The notes under the pieces are model-generated. The model saw nothing but the letters and a program-made list of their open reading frames with translations, searched no databases and was not told the DNA's origin. Of a stretch of DNA of 64,000 nucleotides, positions 46,105 to 54,572 are shown one piece after another. Where the stretch lies: assembly GCA_910578605.1 (NCBI GenBank), contig CAJTQG010000006.1:32540-96539 (forward strand). The letters run 5' to 3'. Both the position numbers and the translations under genes were made by a program. This DNA comes from an uncultured Lachnospiraceae bacterium. GTDB lineage: Bacteria; Bacillota; Clostridia; Lachnospirales; Lachnospiraceae. Position 1 is the stretch's first letter, and each line of letters begins with the position of its first letter.

Positions 46105-46911
46105 CTACACCTCTGTCAATAGTGATTCTCCCTTTGAACAATCTCCATTTGTCCATTCCCATTTCTCCGAAAGTTCTATTTTCCCATTCTCTAATATCGT
46201 TGGTACACTATGGCACCTACCTGTCTTTACCTGCATATTTTGGTTCATATGATGATACACAAAATCAAGTTCCCCATTATTTAACACGGTTCCAACCATT
46301 GAACCTTTTAATATATCACCGCCCCTATACTCAGCCCACAAAAAATTTCCAGTCTGGTGATAAATAAAGCTCGTCTGTTCACTCACTTCTCCATTTTCGG
46401 TATTCATTTTAGGAATAAACTTTCTTCCATTATAATCAATATCTGTAGAAACTTTATGAAGCTCCTTCTCCATTATTTCATAAGCTAGTATCACTTCATT
46501 TTCTACAGGGTATCTCTCATGCTTTACAGTCAAAAACCCCAGCTTTTCATAAAGTGCTGCTGCCGGCAGCGAAGCATCCAAATAGACCTTATGATATTTG
46601 TCACTAATTTGGCATTCTATATTTTTCATTATAAATGTACCATATCCCTTTTTCTGATGTTCTGGCAACACATAAACTCTGGTAATATGATTTCCCACAA
46701 AACAACCTGTTGCAACTATTTTTCCATCTATCTTAAGCACGCTTACATAACCATTTTCAATATCCATTAAAATAGCATCCTTACTGTGAAGCTGACAGAA
46801 AAAATCCACAACTTCCATCGGATAATATTTTGGATATATAGTTTGAATTGTATGCTGTACTACATTGTATACAACCTGTAAATCCTCTTTTTTCGCTAAT
46901 TCATATATCAT
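46105..46911 (-). CDS. GNAT acetyltransferase fused to N-acetylglutamate-synthase-like domain
   Basis: 268 residues in two parts. Residues 1-150 are a GNAT domain (TRVYVLPEHQKKGYGTFIM, motif A; YLDASLPAAALYEKLGFLT). Residues about 158-268 form a domain usually annotated as N-acetylglutamate synthase and usually found alone (YNGRKFIPKMN at the start, HHMNQNMQVKTGRC, then GKIELSEKWEW). This is probably an assigned label, not a proven activity. The fusion is unusual. RBS AAAAGGTGAAGGC precedes the ATG. Confidence 0.75.
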   Translation of the reverse strand: MIYELAKKEDLQVVYNVVQHTIQTIYPKYYPMEVVDFFCQLHSKDAILMDIENGYVSVLKIDGKIVATGCFVGNHITRVYVLPEHQKKGYGTFIMKNIECQISDKYHKVYLDASLPAAALYEKLGFLTVKHERYPVENEVILAYEIMEKELHKVSTDIDYNGRKFIPKMNTENGEVSEQTSFIYHQTGNFLWAEYRGGDILKGSMVGTVLNNGELDFVYHHMNQNMQVKTGRCHSVPTILENGKIELSEKWEWTNGDCSKGESLLTEV

Positions 46912-47586
46912 GCCTTCACCTTTTCTCCATATCTAATATAACATCTATATCATCAATCTACTAAATACCTGCCATCTATTTTAATTCTTCTACTTAATCG
47001 CCATTTTTCCTGTAAAATATTGTGCCAATATGCTACTCATTGCCACTTTTACTTTCCTAAAATATTCTTCTAAGTATATCTGCATCATTTAAAACAATCT
47101 GTTTGCACTTTTGGAGGAAAAATAAAACCACTGGTACATTTTGTAAGATATGTATATTTTGTGCACCCCCAATATACGCACAATAAATAACAACTTATAC
47201 TATTGACCAAATATCTCCATTGTCTTTTTTGTTATAAATTCTTTCATGCTTATATTATAACTTTTAATCTACCAGCTCTTCCTCCACAACAAACTCATAT
47301 ATTCCATTTATATATTCAATTATTCAATATATTTCATATCCTTTTCTTTGTATATTTAACTAACAGTCTGCCCTTTGCAATAAAAAATAATCTGATGCAA
47401 AAACTAATCTGATAATGCATGTAAATAGAATACCACAATATACATCCATTTCCAACAAACTGTTACCATTTCTTGCAAATGTTTCTCAATCTCCCTGCTC
47501 TCCTGTAATTGTAAAAGAGGACGGCCTAACAGCCATCCTCTTTTTTCTTGTTTGTTTTTGCTTATTAACCACCATTGATTTTTCTG
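46912..47586. other. intergenic region, 675 bp
   Basis: AT-rich. It carries the DUF2461 terminator (47512-47546). The only readable frames are fragments of about 30 codons on the minus strand with no ribosome site. No gene is supported. Confidence 0.5.
47512..47546 (-). terminator. terminator of the sigma factor/DUF2461 operon
   Basis: Stem 47517-47525 with 47532-47540 (GAGGATGGC and GCCGTCCTC on the minus strand, one G-U pair), loop 6 nt, then TTTT. On the plus strand it is followed by six Ts but has a C-A mismatch. Confidence 0.75.
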
Positions 47587-48270
47587 CTATCTTGTGGGCA
47601 TCTGAAATTCCACAAGCGCCTTGTTTAAATAATCATTAAAAGGTTTCATAACTTGATAAATCTCTGCTGCCTTTGCAAAAAAACTTTCTGCATTGCTCAA
47701 CTCTTCATCTTTTATCGGATATTCTAGATACCAACTCTTAAATTTTAAATATTCCCCTTGAGGATGTTCCTTATCATATCCTGCTGGAACATTCTTCAAT
47801 GCAGTTCCTTTTACAGTGAAATATTTTTCAAACTCTGGCTCATGTATGATCTTTTCCCATTCTTCACCATTCTGGGCAATATAATCTCGTATCATCTTTG
47901 TTGCATCCTTAAACATATCTGCAAACAAACCGCCGCCTAAAAAGGACTGATTGTTCGGCTTTATCATAAGATAATATCCCACAGGAACCGGCAGCTTACC
48001 CTTAGAGGAAATATGAGCCCTAAACGCAGGATTATAAGGGGATTTGTCATGACTAAAACGGGTATCCCTAACAATCTTAAACGTAATATCTTTTGGGTTG
48101 TTATGTAAAATACTGCTGTCAAATTTTCCTATTTCCAAAATCAATGTTTGTAATAATTTTTCAAATTCGGCATTTGCCTTTTTATAATCTTCCTTATTTG
48201 CATGATACCATTCACGGTTATTATTCATGCTCAACTCTGATAAATAATCAATAATATACTGTGTATTCAT
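47587..48270 (-). CDS. DUF2461 (TIGR02453) protein
   Basis: 227 residues. Family pattern recognised from memory: LSMNNNREWYHANKEDY at the start, FKIVRDTRFSHDKSPYNPAF (in part RDTRFSHDKSPYNPAFR) near 70-85, and YLMIKPNNQSFLGGGLF. Function is unknown. It lies 15 bp after the sigma factor stop and is surely co-transcribed with it; the terminator follows after about 40 bp. Confidence 0.85.
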   Translation of the reverse strand: MNTQYIIDYLSELSMNNNREWYHANKEDYKKANAEFEKLLQTLILEIGKFDSSILHNNPKDITFKIVRDTRFSHDKSPYNPAFRAHISSKGKLPVPVGYYLMIKPNNQSFLGGGLFADMFKDATKMIRDYIAQNGEEWEKIIHEPEFEKYFTVKGTALKNVPAGYDKEHPQGEYLKFKSWYLEYPIKDEELSNAESFFAKAAEIYQVMKPFNDYLNKALVEFQMPTR

Positions 48271-48285
48271 AATCTGTCATCTCCT

Positions 48286-49137
48286 TTACGATTGCTGAAC
48301 AACGGAAAACTGGGTGGAATCTAAAAATTTCTGAATCATCTGTTTTGTATGGTCAGGAGATTGGTAGGGCTTACAAAACGAAAAGTCCTGGGACAAATCG
48401 TCAATCTCTTCCATAGCTTTTTTCACATCTATCATGGTTTGAATGGGAATTTCTGTGGCTGTTATATAATCTAGCTGCAGCGGGTTTATCCTATGGTTTT
48501 GTATAGCATAATTCACTCTGTCTTTACATTTACATCTGCCTGTGCCATATTCCCCACAATACTGCCCAAGAAATTCTGCCATTTTTTTGCGTATTCGGGA
48601 AAGCCGCTGACGATACGCTTCCGGTGTCATTTCCAAAATTTCCCCCGCAATACGGCTGTCAAGCTTAAACATCGTACCTAATATGAAAATACATCTGCTC
48701 TCCTCATCAAGACATTGCAGCAACACATTAGTACAGGACATTTTTAATTCCTCCGCTAATATATCCTTTTCCACGTTTTGGGTTAAATCTGGCACATCTT
48801 GTATTTTACCGTTTTCTATATCATCCCCATAATATTCAAAACTCAACGGACAGTGGGCAAACATATGCTTTTTGTAATTTTTTAGATGATTAACCCCAAT
48901 GCGAAATACCCATGTTGTAAATGAACTGTCACCTCTGAAGGAGGACAAATGGGTAATCATTTTCAATAAAATGTCCTGGGCGGCATCTTCTGCATCTGCA
49001 AATGTACCAAGCATCCGCAGAGATAAATTGAATACCATGTCCTGCACACTTGCAACAAGAGTTTCTAGGGCTTTTTTATCCCCTGCTGTGGCTTTATCAA
49101 TCAAAGCCTGTAATTCTTCCTTTGTTTTATTATTCAT
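48286..49137 (-). CDS. sigma-70 family RNA polymerase sigma factor
   Basis: 283 residues. Region 2 covers about 15-85 (MVFNLSLRMLGTFADAEDAAQ, quoted in part: MLGTFADAEDAAQDILLKM; then FTTWVFRIGVNHLKNY). Region 4 covers about 130-180 (LDEESRCIFILGTMFKLDSR..., in part AGEILEMTPEAYRQRLSR). A C-terminal extension of about 90 residues with a Cys cluster (YCGEYGTGRCKCKDR) is longer than usual ECF factors and may bind metal. Starts at ATG 49137 with GAGGT. Coupled with DUF2461; no anti-sigma gene is adjacent. Confidence 0.85.
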   Translation of the reverse strand: MNNKTKEELQALIDKATAGDKKALETLVASVQDMVFNLSLRMLGTFADAEDAAQDILLKMITHLSSFRGDSSFTTWVFRIGVNHLKNYKKHMFAHCPLSFEYYGDDIENGKIQDVPDLTQNVEKDILAEELKMSCTNVLLQCLDEESRCIFILGTMFKLDSRIAGEILEMTPEAYRQRLSRIRKKMAEFLGQYCGEYGTGRCKCKDRVNYAIQNHRINPLQLDYITATEIPIQTMIDVKKAMEEIDDLSQDFSFCKPYQSPDHTKQMIQKFLDSTQFSVVQQS

Positions 49138-49900
49138 AGATACTACCTCATACAATAAGCGTCCAATAAATATAAATGGTTATACACTTATCTTTCTAAA
49201 ATTCTATAGATGAGCTGAGACATCCAGAGCAACCTTTTCATCTCATCTATATTGGTTAATTGTTACACTATGTTTTTTCATTTTAGTTATGTTCATTTTA
49301 GTTATTTTTATTTTAGTTATTTTTTATTATCATTTGGTATTGTGGTCATTAATTATTCTTGTCCTTGCTTGTACGATATCAGCAGCATCCCATATCTAGA
49401 GGCACTGCTTTCTCATCCTTCAAAAATAATTTTAACATACAATCAGATTGCTCCTATTTAATTAGACAACTTTCCTTTGTCTGTGTGACATAAAAAATTA
49501 ATTTTTTTAATCATATCCCCTCTTATTTTATATTATATTGTAAATTCCTATTTGATAATAGTATGGACACTTAAAGAAATGAATTCAAATATAATCTTTG
49601 TATCATCCACCTCTGTATATACAGATATGATATTTTTCATTACCCAAGTCAACTTATGAAAAAAAGCGACCATGTGTGACACTCTGGCGCTTTCTTCTTG
49701 TACAAACTGCATTTGTATTTTCATCTTATTTCATATCATAACATCTTGTTGAAACTATATATCATTATGGTGATTGATATAGTATAGTTCTGTATTGAAT
49801 TTTCTTGTTCTCTTTTTTTTGATTATTATTGTAAATAAAACAGAAAAAATCCCATAGATTATTCTTATACGTTTAATATAGCCCCAGAGCAAACCTAAGA
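49138..49900. other. intergenic region, 763 bp
   Basis: Upstream of the sigma factor and downstream of the HhH gene. Contains a 9-bp inverted repeat ATAGATGAG/CTCATCTAT (49206-49214, 49242-49250), three near-copies of TTTTAGTTATTTT (49278-49326) and the terminator at 49658-49693. No gene supported. Confidence 0.5.
49658..49693 (-). terminator. terminator of the HhH-domain gene
   Basis: Stem AGCG-CCA (49691 down to 49684) with TGG-T-CGCT (to 49665) and seven Ts on the minus strand. Confidence 0.65.
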
Positions 49901-50455
49901 TTAGTTTACTGCATATTTTGTAAACACTTTTGCCACAGCAATTTGTGTTCGTAACTCTTTAGGAAACGGAGGAGAACAGGACAATGCTTCTTTTGTAATT
50001 ATTTTTGTGATTTTATCTCTAAGTTGTTCTGCATCATAAGCAGCCAAGTCTGACAATGTTTTTATCCCGCAGTGAAAATATAATTGTGCCCGAACTGCTT
50101 TCACACCAGGTAATCGCATCAATTCCAACAAAGAATGTATCTCTTCTTCACTCCTAATTTGTGCATCTTTAATATCCTTTATACCCTTTCCCTTATTATT
50201 ATAATGACACAAAAAACATCTAAACAGTGCCACCATATTTTCATCAGGCAAACCAGCTTTTATCAAATCATTATCAGATAAATTAACACAAGCACTTTTT
50301 GTAAAACAGCCCATATCTAATAAATTACTTATCAACTGATTTTTATATTTTATCAATGGATAAAATTTCTGTACAAGACAATCTTCATTGAGAAGAACTT
50401 CTATGCCACGAATCTTATAATCACTATCCATATTATTATGCATTTTCTGTTTCAT
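49901..50455 (-). CDS. helix-hairpin-helix protein, hypothetical
   Basis: 184 residues. A C-terminal helix-hairpin-helix-like pattern (LMRLPGVKAVRAQLYFHCGI) followed by TLSDLAAYDAEQLRDKI resembles DUF4332-type DNA-binding repeats. The N-terminal half (CFTKSACVNLSDNDLIKAGL) may be a second, decayed copy. Function unknown. The ATG has GGAGG 8 nt upstream. The gene sits behind the remains of an AraC regulator. Confidence 0.6.
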   Translation of the reverse strand: MKQKMHNNMDSDYKIRGIEVLLNEDCLVQKFYPLIKYKNQLISNLLDMGCFTKSACVNLSDNDLIKAGLPDENMVALFRCFLCHYNNKGKGIKDIKDAQIRSEEEIHSLLELMRLPGVKAVRAQLYFHCGIKTLSDLAAYDAEQLRDKITKIITKEALSCSPPFPKELRTQIAVAKVFTKYAVN

Positions 50456-50487
50456 CCTGAATCCTCCAAATTCTTCAAAACTTTTTG

Positions 50488-50574
50488 AATCTAAACAATT
50501 CTTTGAATTTAAATTTCAATTGTATCATTACTTTCTAATCTAAACAATTCTTTAAATTTCAACTGTGTCATTTT
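50488..50574. repeat. imperfect direct repeat, period 49 bp
   Basis: AATCTAAACAATTCTTT occurs at 50488 and 50537, with the following bases also alike (AAATTTCAA and TGT-TCATT in each). The second copy is the 3' end of the decayed AraC gene, so this is a tandem duplication of its tail. Confidence 0.65.
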
Positions 50575-51287
50575 TCTTTTTAACCGGCAGCCAAATCTCC
50601 ACAATGAATTCGTCATTGTCACCATTAAATCGTGAGTCATAGTGTTCCATACAATAGAATTTTCTCTCAAATAAATTCCTTTCATATCTTTTTTCATTTG
50701 AAATCAACCACTCTGACATTGTGTTATTTTCGATCTCGTACCCTTATTCATATATATATCAAATGAAGCATACTCCGAAGACGAAATCATAAAGCTTGTA
50801 TATTCACTGACATTCTCTTTTATTACCACATTCTCTTTTATTTCACCACCAACAAAAATTCATTCATTACCTGTGGTGCTGTCCAATATTCTAACTTCAT
50901 ATTCGTTATCAGATATTTTGTTTATGAGGGCATTGTCCTCATAAAGCTTCATAAAATGTTTCCATATTTCTGCTGCGATACTTTGTTGAAAACATTCCCA
51001 TAATGGATTTAAATGTTCTACAAAAACTTTGTGCTGAATCAAATTCTAAATCAAGAGCAATGTCTAACACAATTAGGTTTGTTTCATTCAGCATTTTACA
51101 TGCATAAGCAACTCGTCTAACATGAACATATGCTATCATAGTATTTACCAACAATCGATATAAATAATCTGTGAAAATAATATGGAGAAAAAGCAAACTG
51201 TTCTGCAATTGATTCAACAGTTAACTTATCATTGAGATTCTCATCAATATATTTAATTGCTTCACTGATTTTATAAAAATTGTTCAT
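50552..51287 (-). pseudogene. decayed AraC-family regulator with GyrI-like effector domain
   Basis: The ATG at 51287 has a good AAGGAG site and reads MNNFYKISEAIKYIDENLND, then a first HTH (VESIAEQFAFSPYYFHRLF), and then stops. The second HTH (RRVAYACKMLNETNLIVLDI, LEFDSAQSFCRTFKS) continues in another frame. Remnants of the effector domain appear further on in other frames (EYEVRILDSTTGNE; RFNGDNDEFIVEIWLPVKKK at 50552-50650). Several frameshifts and deletions have destroyed it. Confidence 0.8.
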
Positions 51288-51513
51288 TCGGATTCACTCC
51301 TTAGAATTTGAAGCTGCTGTGTTAACTATTATATCATATGTATTTATTGCTGCTTAACAGTTCTTGTTTTATAAAATCACCTTCATTTCTGAAAAAAGTA
51401 TATCGTTAACAGTACAACTCCCATATACGAAGATAATCTCTCTATAAAACCCCAATCACACTTAATTAAATTGTTCAACTATGTTATTTTTCCATTGACA
51501 CATGCACTATACC

Positions 51514-51846
51514 TTACAATTTATCATATTTCACCTTTCTTCCACGGGCTTTCTCAACTGGATATTTTTGATTATTCATAATAATTTTATCTTGTACTAT
51601 CTCATCTATATCTAAATTACAAGTATCTGCCATAAGTACACAATAATTTATAATATCTGCTAATTCTTCTTTAATTTTTTCAATTTTCTCCCCACATACA
51701 GTATCCTCCCCACTCCATTGAAATACTTCCAATAATTCAGCAGCCTCCAACGTAATGGATATAGCCAAATCCTTGGGGTTATGAAATCTTCCCCAGTTTC
51801 TGTCATCGCGAAATTTCAGTATTTGATCTATTATTTCTTTTGTCAT
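51514..51846 (-). CDS. MazG-like nucleotide pyrophosphohydrolase
   Basis: 110 residues, all-alpha NTP pyrophosphatase. The metal-binding pairs E34-x2-E37 (LEAAELLE) and E61-x2-D64 (EELADI) are in place, with FQWSGED before them. Such enzymes hydrolyse dNTPs or (p)ppGpp. The start at 51846 follows AAAGGAGATGA, which lies inside the end of the DUF2075 gene; the open frame runs back to 51906. The genes are effectively coupled (stop of DUF2075 at 51851). Confidence 0.88.
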   Translation of the reverse strand: MTKEIIDQILKFRDDRNWGRFHNPKDLAISITLEAAELLEVFQWSGEDTVCGEKIEKIKEELADIINYCVLMADTCNLDIDEIVQDKIIMNNQKYPVEKARGRKVKYDKL

Positions 51847-51850
51847 CCAT

Positions 51851-53611
51851 TCATCTCCTTTTTGACGCAGAAAGAAGTGCTTCTCTAAGCTCCTTATCAC
51901 ACGCATAAATATACAATCCTTCTACTCCCCGGGTCATAAGAACTCTTACTTCATTTTGAATTAATTTTTCACCAAATTGTTTTTTAGTTCCGTCCGAGAG
52001 CGTACGGTATTGTTTAATCTTTTTATAATTTTTCAACTCAGGATCATATATTATTTTCCCATTTCTATATTTTATGGAAGGTCCTAAAATTACTCCTGCA
52101 AAATTCAAATCAAATCCTTGAATTGTAAATGTTGATCCTACCTCGTTAATGGTATGTGGTTGTTCCGCCCATGACATGGAACGGATTTTACTCTTTTCTT
52201 TTCGGGTAAAATTTTTTTCAAGCTCACGATTCCAAGGTTTATGCCAATTTCCTATTATTACCTCCCAAAATTTTCCTACCCTCCCACTTGACGCAGACTT
52301 ACTGTTGTACTCCCAATCATAAGTAGCTATCATTCTTGAAAGTTTATGCTCTTCACAACATGCTTTTTCTTTTAAAGCTTCTTCAAGCAATTCTGGTTTA
52401 TCAAATATCTTTATTTCATATCCTCCCAGATTTTCCGGCAATTCTTCAATAATATGTGTCTTTGTAAATTTATCAATCCACACTATTGCATCCTTTGAGG
52501 CTTTAATACGAAGCTGATTTTCAAGCACAAAATAATTACTTTTAAGTTTTGCTTGTGTTCTAAATCTATTTAATATTTCTGATTCCCAATATTGCTCAGT
52601 TGTTAAAATCTGATTTTCATCAAACATAACAATAGTAACACGAGCTCTATCTATAATATCCTGAAGCTGATTACTTCCCTGATACGCTTGTTTACCTTGT
52701 GTCAATAACAAATGTGCCTCATCAATAAATGCAACATCAATAGGATCTTCTGTTGTATGATGATTAATAAAAGAAGTAGGTTTACAGACAACCTCCCCAT
52801 AATGTTCCACTAAGCCTAACTTTCGGGCAATCTGTGAGTAAACCGTTATCTGTTCATCATGATTTACCATTAAATAACAGCTTATCTGTTCTCCTCTCTC
52901 TTCTTTTGCTTTCGTAATTATTTCATAAAAAGCACTGCTGTTTAACACTGTTTTTCCTGTTCCTGCTTCTCCCTCAATAAAAATCAACTGATTTCTACTG
53001 CCGGAATCTAGAGCCTCAAATACTCTTTCAATAATAATATTCTTTACCATTTCCTGATCTGATGTTAATTTATGCAGTGGTGATGCTTTAAATACTGCAG
53101 AATCTTTTATAAAGCTTTCACTTGGAAATAAGTTCTTATCATACTTATGAAGCTTCGTCCATATCATTTGAAAAATATTATCTAATTCTTTATATGGATA
53201 ATACTTTCTTTGCGGATTTCCCCGCTTATTATGAATTTTCTTTACACAATCTACACTTAACATATAGTGCATTAACCGATTTTCGATATCCAGCGTAAGG
53301 GATTTATTAAAACAGCTATGTCCTACAATATACAAGGAAGCATTATGTGTCGTTAACTGATATTGCCATTCTGTTTTATCATTTTTTTTATCATAATGCT
53401 GTTTTGTTCTTTGAATAATATTATTTGATTCACCTATATACACTTCATAGTCTTCTTTATTATTCCAATTATGAATATAAACTGTAGGATACTCCAATAT
53501 AATATCTATTTCCATATCGAACCCACGATTTAATATTTCCGACTTAAATTCTTGCAAACCATGTATGTTATCATCAATTTTATATACTACCGGCTGAATA
53601 TTTGTTTCCAT
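51851..53611 (-). CDS. GIY-YIG nuclease domain fused to DUF2075 helicase-like ATPase
   Basis: 586 residues. Residues about 42-115 show GIY-YIG signs (YPTVYIHNW then EVYIGESNNIIQR). The DUF2075 P-loop NTPase starts near 185: Walker A EGEAGTGKTVL (213-223), Walker B VAFIDEAHLLL (about 295), and the C-terminal EVGSTFTIQGFDLNFAGVIL and RVLMTRGVEGLYIY motifs of superfamily 1-like helicases. Predicted cytoplasmic nucleic-acid enzyme; DUF2075 proteins are related to Schlafen-type helicases. It is followed directly by the MazG-like gene. No clear ribosome site precedes the ATG. Roles in phage defence are inferred, not shown. Confidence 0.85.
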   Translation of the reverse strand: METNIQPVVYKIDDNIHGLQEFKSEILNRGFDMEIDIILEYPTVYIHNWNNKEDYEVYIGESNNIIQRTKQHYDKKNDKTEWQYQLTTHNASLYIVGHSCFNKSLTLDIENRLMHYMLSVDCVKKIHNKRGNPQRKYYPYKELDNIFQMIWTKLHKYDKNLFPSESFIKDSAVFKASPLHKLTSDQEMVKNIIIERVFEALDSGSRNQLIFIEGEAGTGKTVLNSSAFYEIITKAKEERGEQISCYLMVNHDEQITVYSQIARKLGLVEHYGEVVCKPTSFINHHTTEDPIDVAFIDEAHLLLTQGKQAYQGSNQLQDIIDRARVTIVMFDENQILTTEQYWESEILNRFRTQAKLKSNYFVLENQLRIKASKDAIVWIDKFTKTHIIEELPENLGGYEIKIFDKPELLEEALKEKACCEEHKLSRMIATYDWEYNSKSASSGRVGKFWEVIIGNWHKPWNRELEKNFTRKEKSKIRSMSWAEQPHTINEVGSTFTIQGFDLNFAGVILGPSIKYRNGKIIYDPELKNYKKIKQYRTLSDGTKKQFGEKLIQNEVRVLMTRGVEGLYIYACDKELREALLSASKRR

Positions 53612-53847
53612 ATAGCAATACCATCCCCATACTTATTTTATCTTTTATAGTTCAATTCTTTATGAGCTGCCACATATATTATAAGCTTATGATTAAAACT
53701 TTACCCCTTTGCACAATATATATTTCCCCTATAGTTTACATCTATCATTTCTTTTATACCCATTTCAGTCAGCTCCAATTCTCCAACTTGCTTTTTTATT
53801 CTATCATATCAAATACATTTAACCCATATTCCCTGAATAAAATCTAC

Positions 53848-54168
53848 TTAATCTTCTCTAATATATTCTGCATATGCATTTCTCCAATCAGTTTCTACCC
53901 AATACTCAGAACCATCTCTAAGTCTTCCGAGAAATTTATATTGATACATTTCCCTGCGGATTAACTCTATATCATCAAATGCAATATTTAACTTGATAAT
54001 TTCGTTGATTTCTTTTTCAGTATATTTTCTGTTTAACTCTATTTGTTCCGCAATTTTTATAAGAACTATAATCCTCATTGGTCTTTTAGACGGATATTGA
54101 ATTAATCTGTCATTAGAATCATAGTAATTATCCAGTTTTTTATAATATGTTTCAATAGACTTTTCCAT
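53848..54168 (-). CDS. DUF2087 domain protein
   Basis: 106 residues. Pattern of DUF2087: RLIQYPSKRPMRIIVLIKIA, then YTEKEINEIIKLNIAFDD, RREMYQYKFLGRLRDGSEYW. The domain is thought to be a small nucleic-acid-binding winged helix that sits at the end of some regulators; the molecular role is unknown. The ATG at 54168 has GGAGG 5 nt before it; an ATG 4 codons earlier is not supported. An RNA-like leader with its own promoter and terminator lies upstream. Confidence 0.85.
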   Translation of the reverse strand: MEKSIETYYKKLDNYYDSNDRLIQYPSKRPMRIIVLIKIAEQIELNRKYTEKEINEIIKLNIAFDDIELIRREMYQYKFLGRLRDGSEYWVETDWRNAYAEYIRED

Positions 54169-54224
54169 AACATCCTCCATAAATTATATCATATTCCATA
54201 TTCTCAGAAAACTTGTTTTCATTA

Positions 54225-54313
54225 TAAAAAAGTCCATGCCTTACGGCGAAGGACTATACTTTCAACCCGACCATTTATATCACACATATGGGTCAGTGGT
54301 AAACCTCTCTTGT
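54225..54313 (-). ncRNA. candidate structured small RNA or attenuator leader
   Basis: A transcript of about 90 nt expected from the promoter at 54320-54348 ends in an intrinsic terminator: AGTCC/GGACT stem (54231-54235 with 54251-54255), inner GCC-GGC, then six Ts on the minus strand. Upstream of it a 6-bp stem CTGACC/GGTCGG (54291-54296 with 54267-54272) can form. DUF2087 starts 57 bp after the terminator and has a TATAAT-like -10 of its own (54187-54192). It may be a stand-alone RNA or a terminating leader of DUF2087. I do not recognise the class. Confidence 0.6.
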
Positions 54314-54319
54314 GATTCT

Positions 54320-54348
54320 ATACTAGCAAACACAAAGGGGAAAGTCAA
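54320..54348 (-). promoter_or_regulatory. promoter of the candidate small RNA
   Basis: TTGACT (54343-54348), 17 nt, TAGTAT (54320-54325) with an extended TGC before the -10, minus strand. A strong sigma-A match in a region with no protein gene. Confidence 0.7.
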
Positions 54349-54572
54349 TAAAACTTCCTACACCTTATTTCTTTCCAGCATGACAGCATCATCCTTACTG
54401 TCATCTATTCTCCTAAAATAGCTGATAGAACATAGAGACCCCTAAAGCGCACCTTAGCTGCAGGCATATCAAGCTACGCAAATCTGATTTGCTCATTTTT
54501 TATTCACTAATCATTTCCATAATCGTTTATATGATACAGCCAGAATAGCATCTCCCATTTCATTTTTTCTCG

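Larger units (their letters stand above)
54169..54572. other. non-coding region, 404 bp, with an RNA locus
   Basis: Contains the promoter (54320-54348) and the RNA-terminator unit (54225-54313) described separately, plus a 7-bp palindrome GCAAATC-T-GATTTGC (54478-54492). No protein gene is supported; the plus-strand frame at 54236 is not credible. Confidence 0.6.

Noticed and set aside
45953..46162. 69-codon minus-strand frame between two GNAT genes
   Set aside because: Overlaps both genes in another frame and has no family resemblance.
49252..49461. 69-codon plus-strand frame, Phe/Tyr/Ser-rich
   Set aside because: Begins in a short AT repeat and has no ribosome site; unlikely to be translated.
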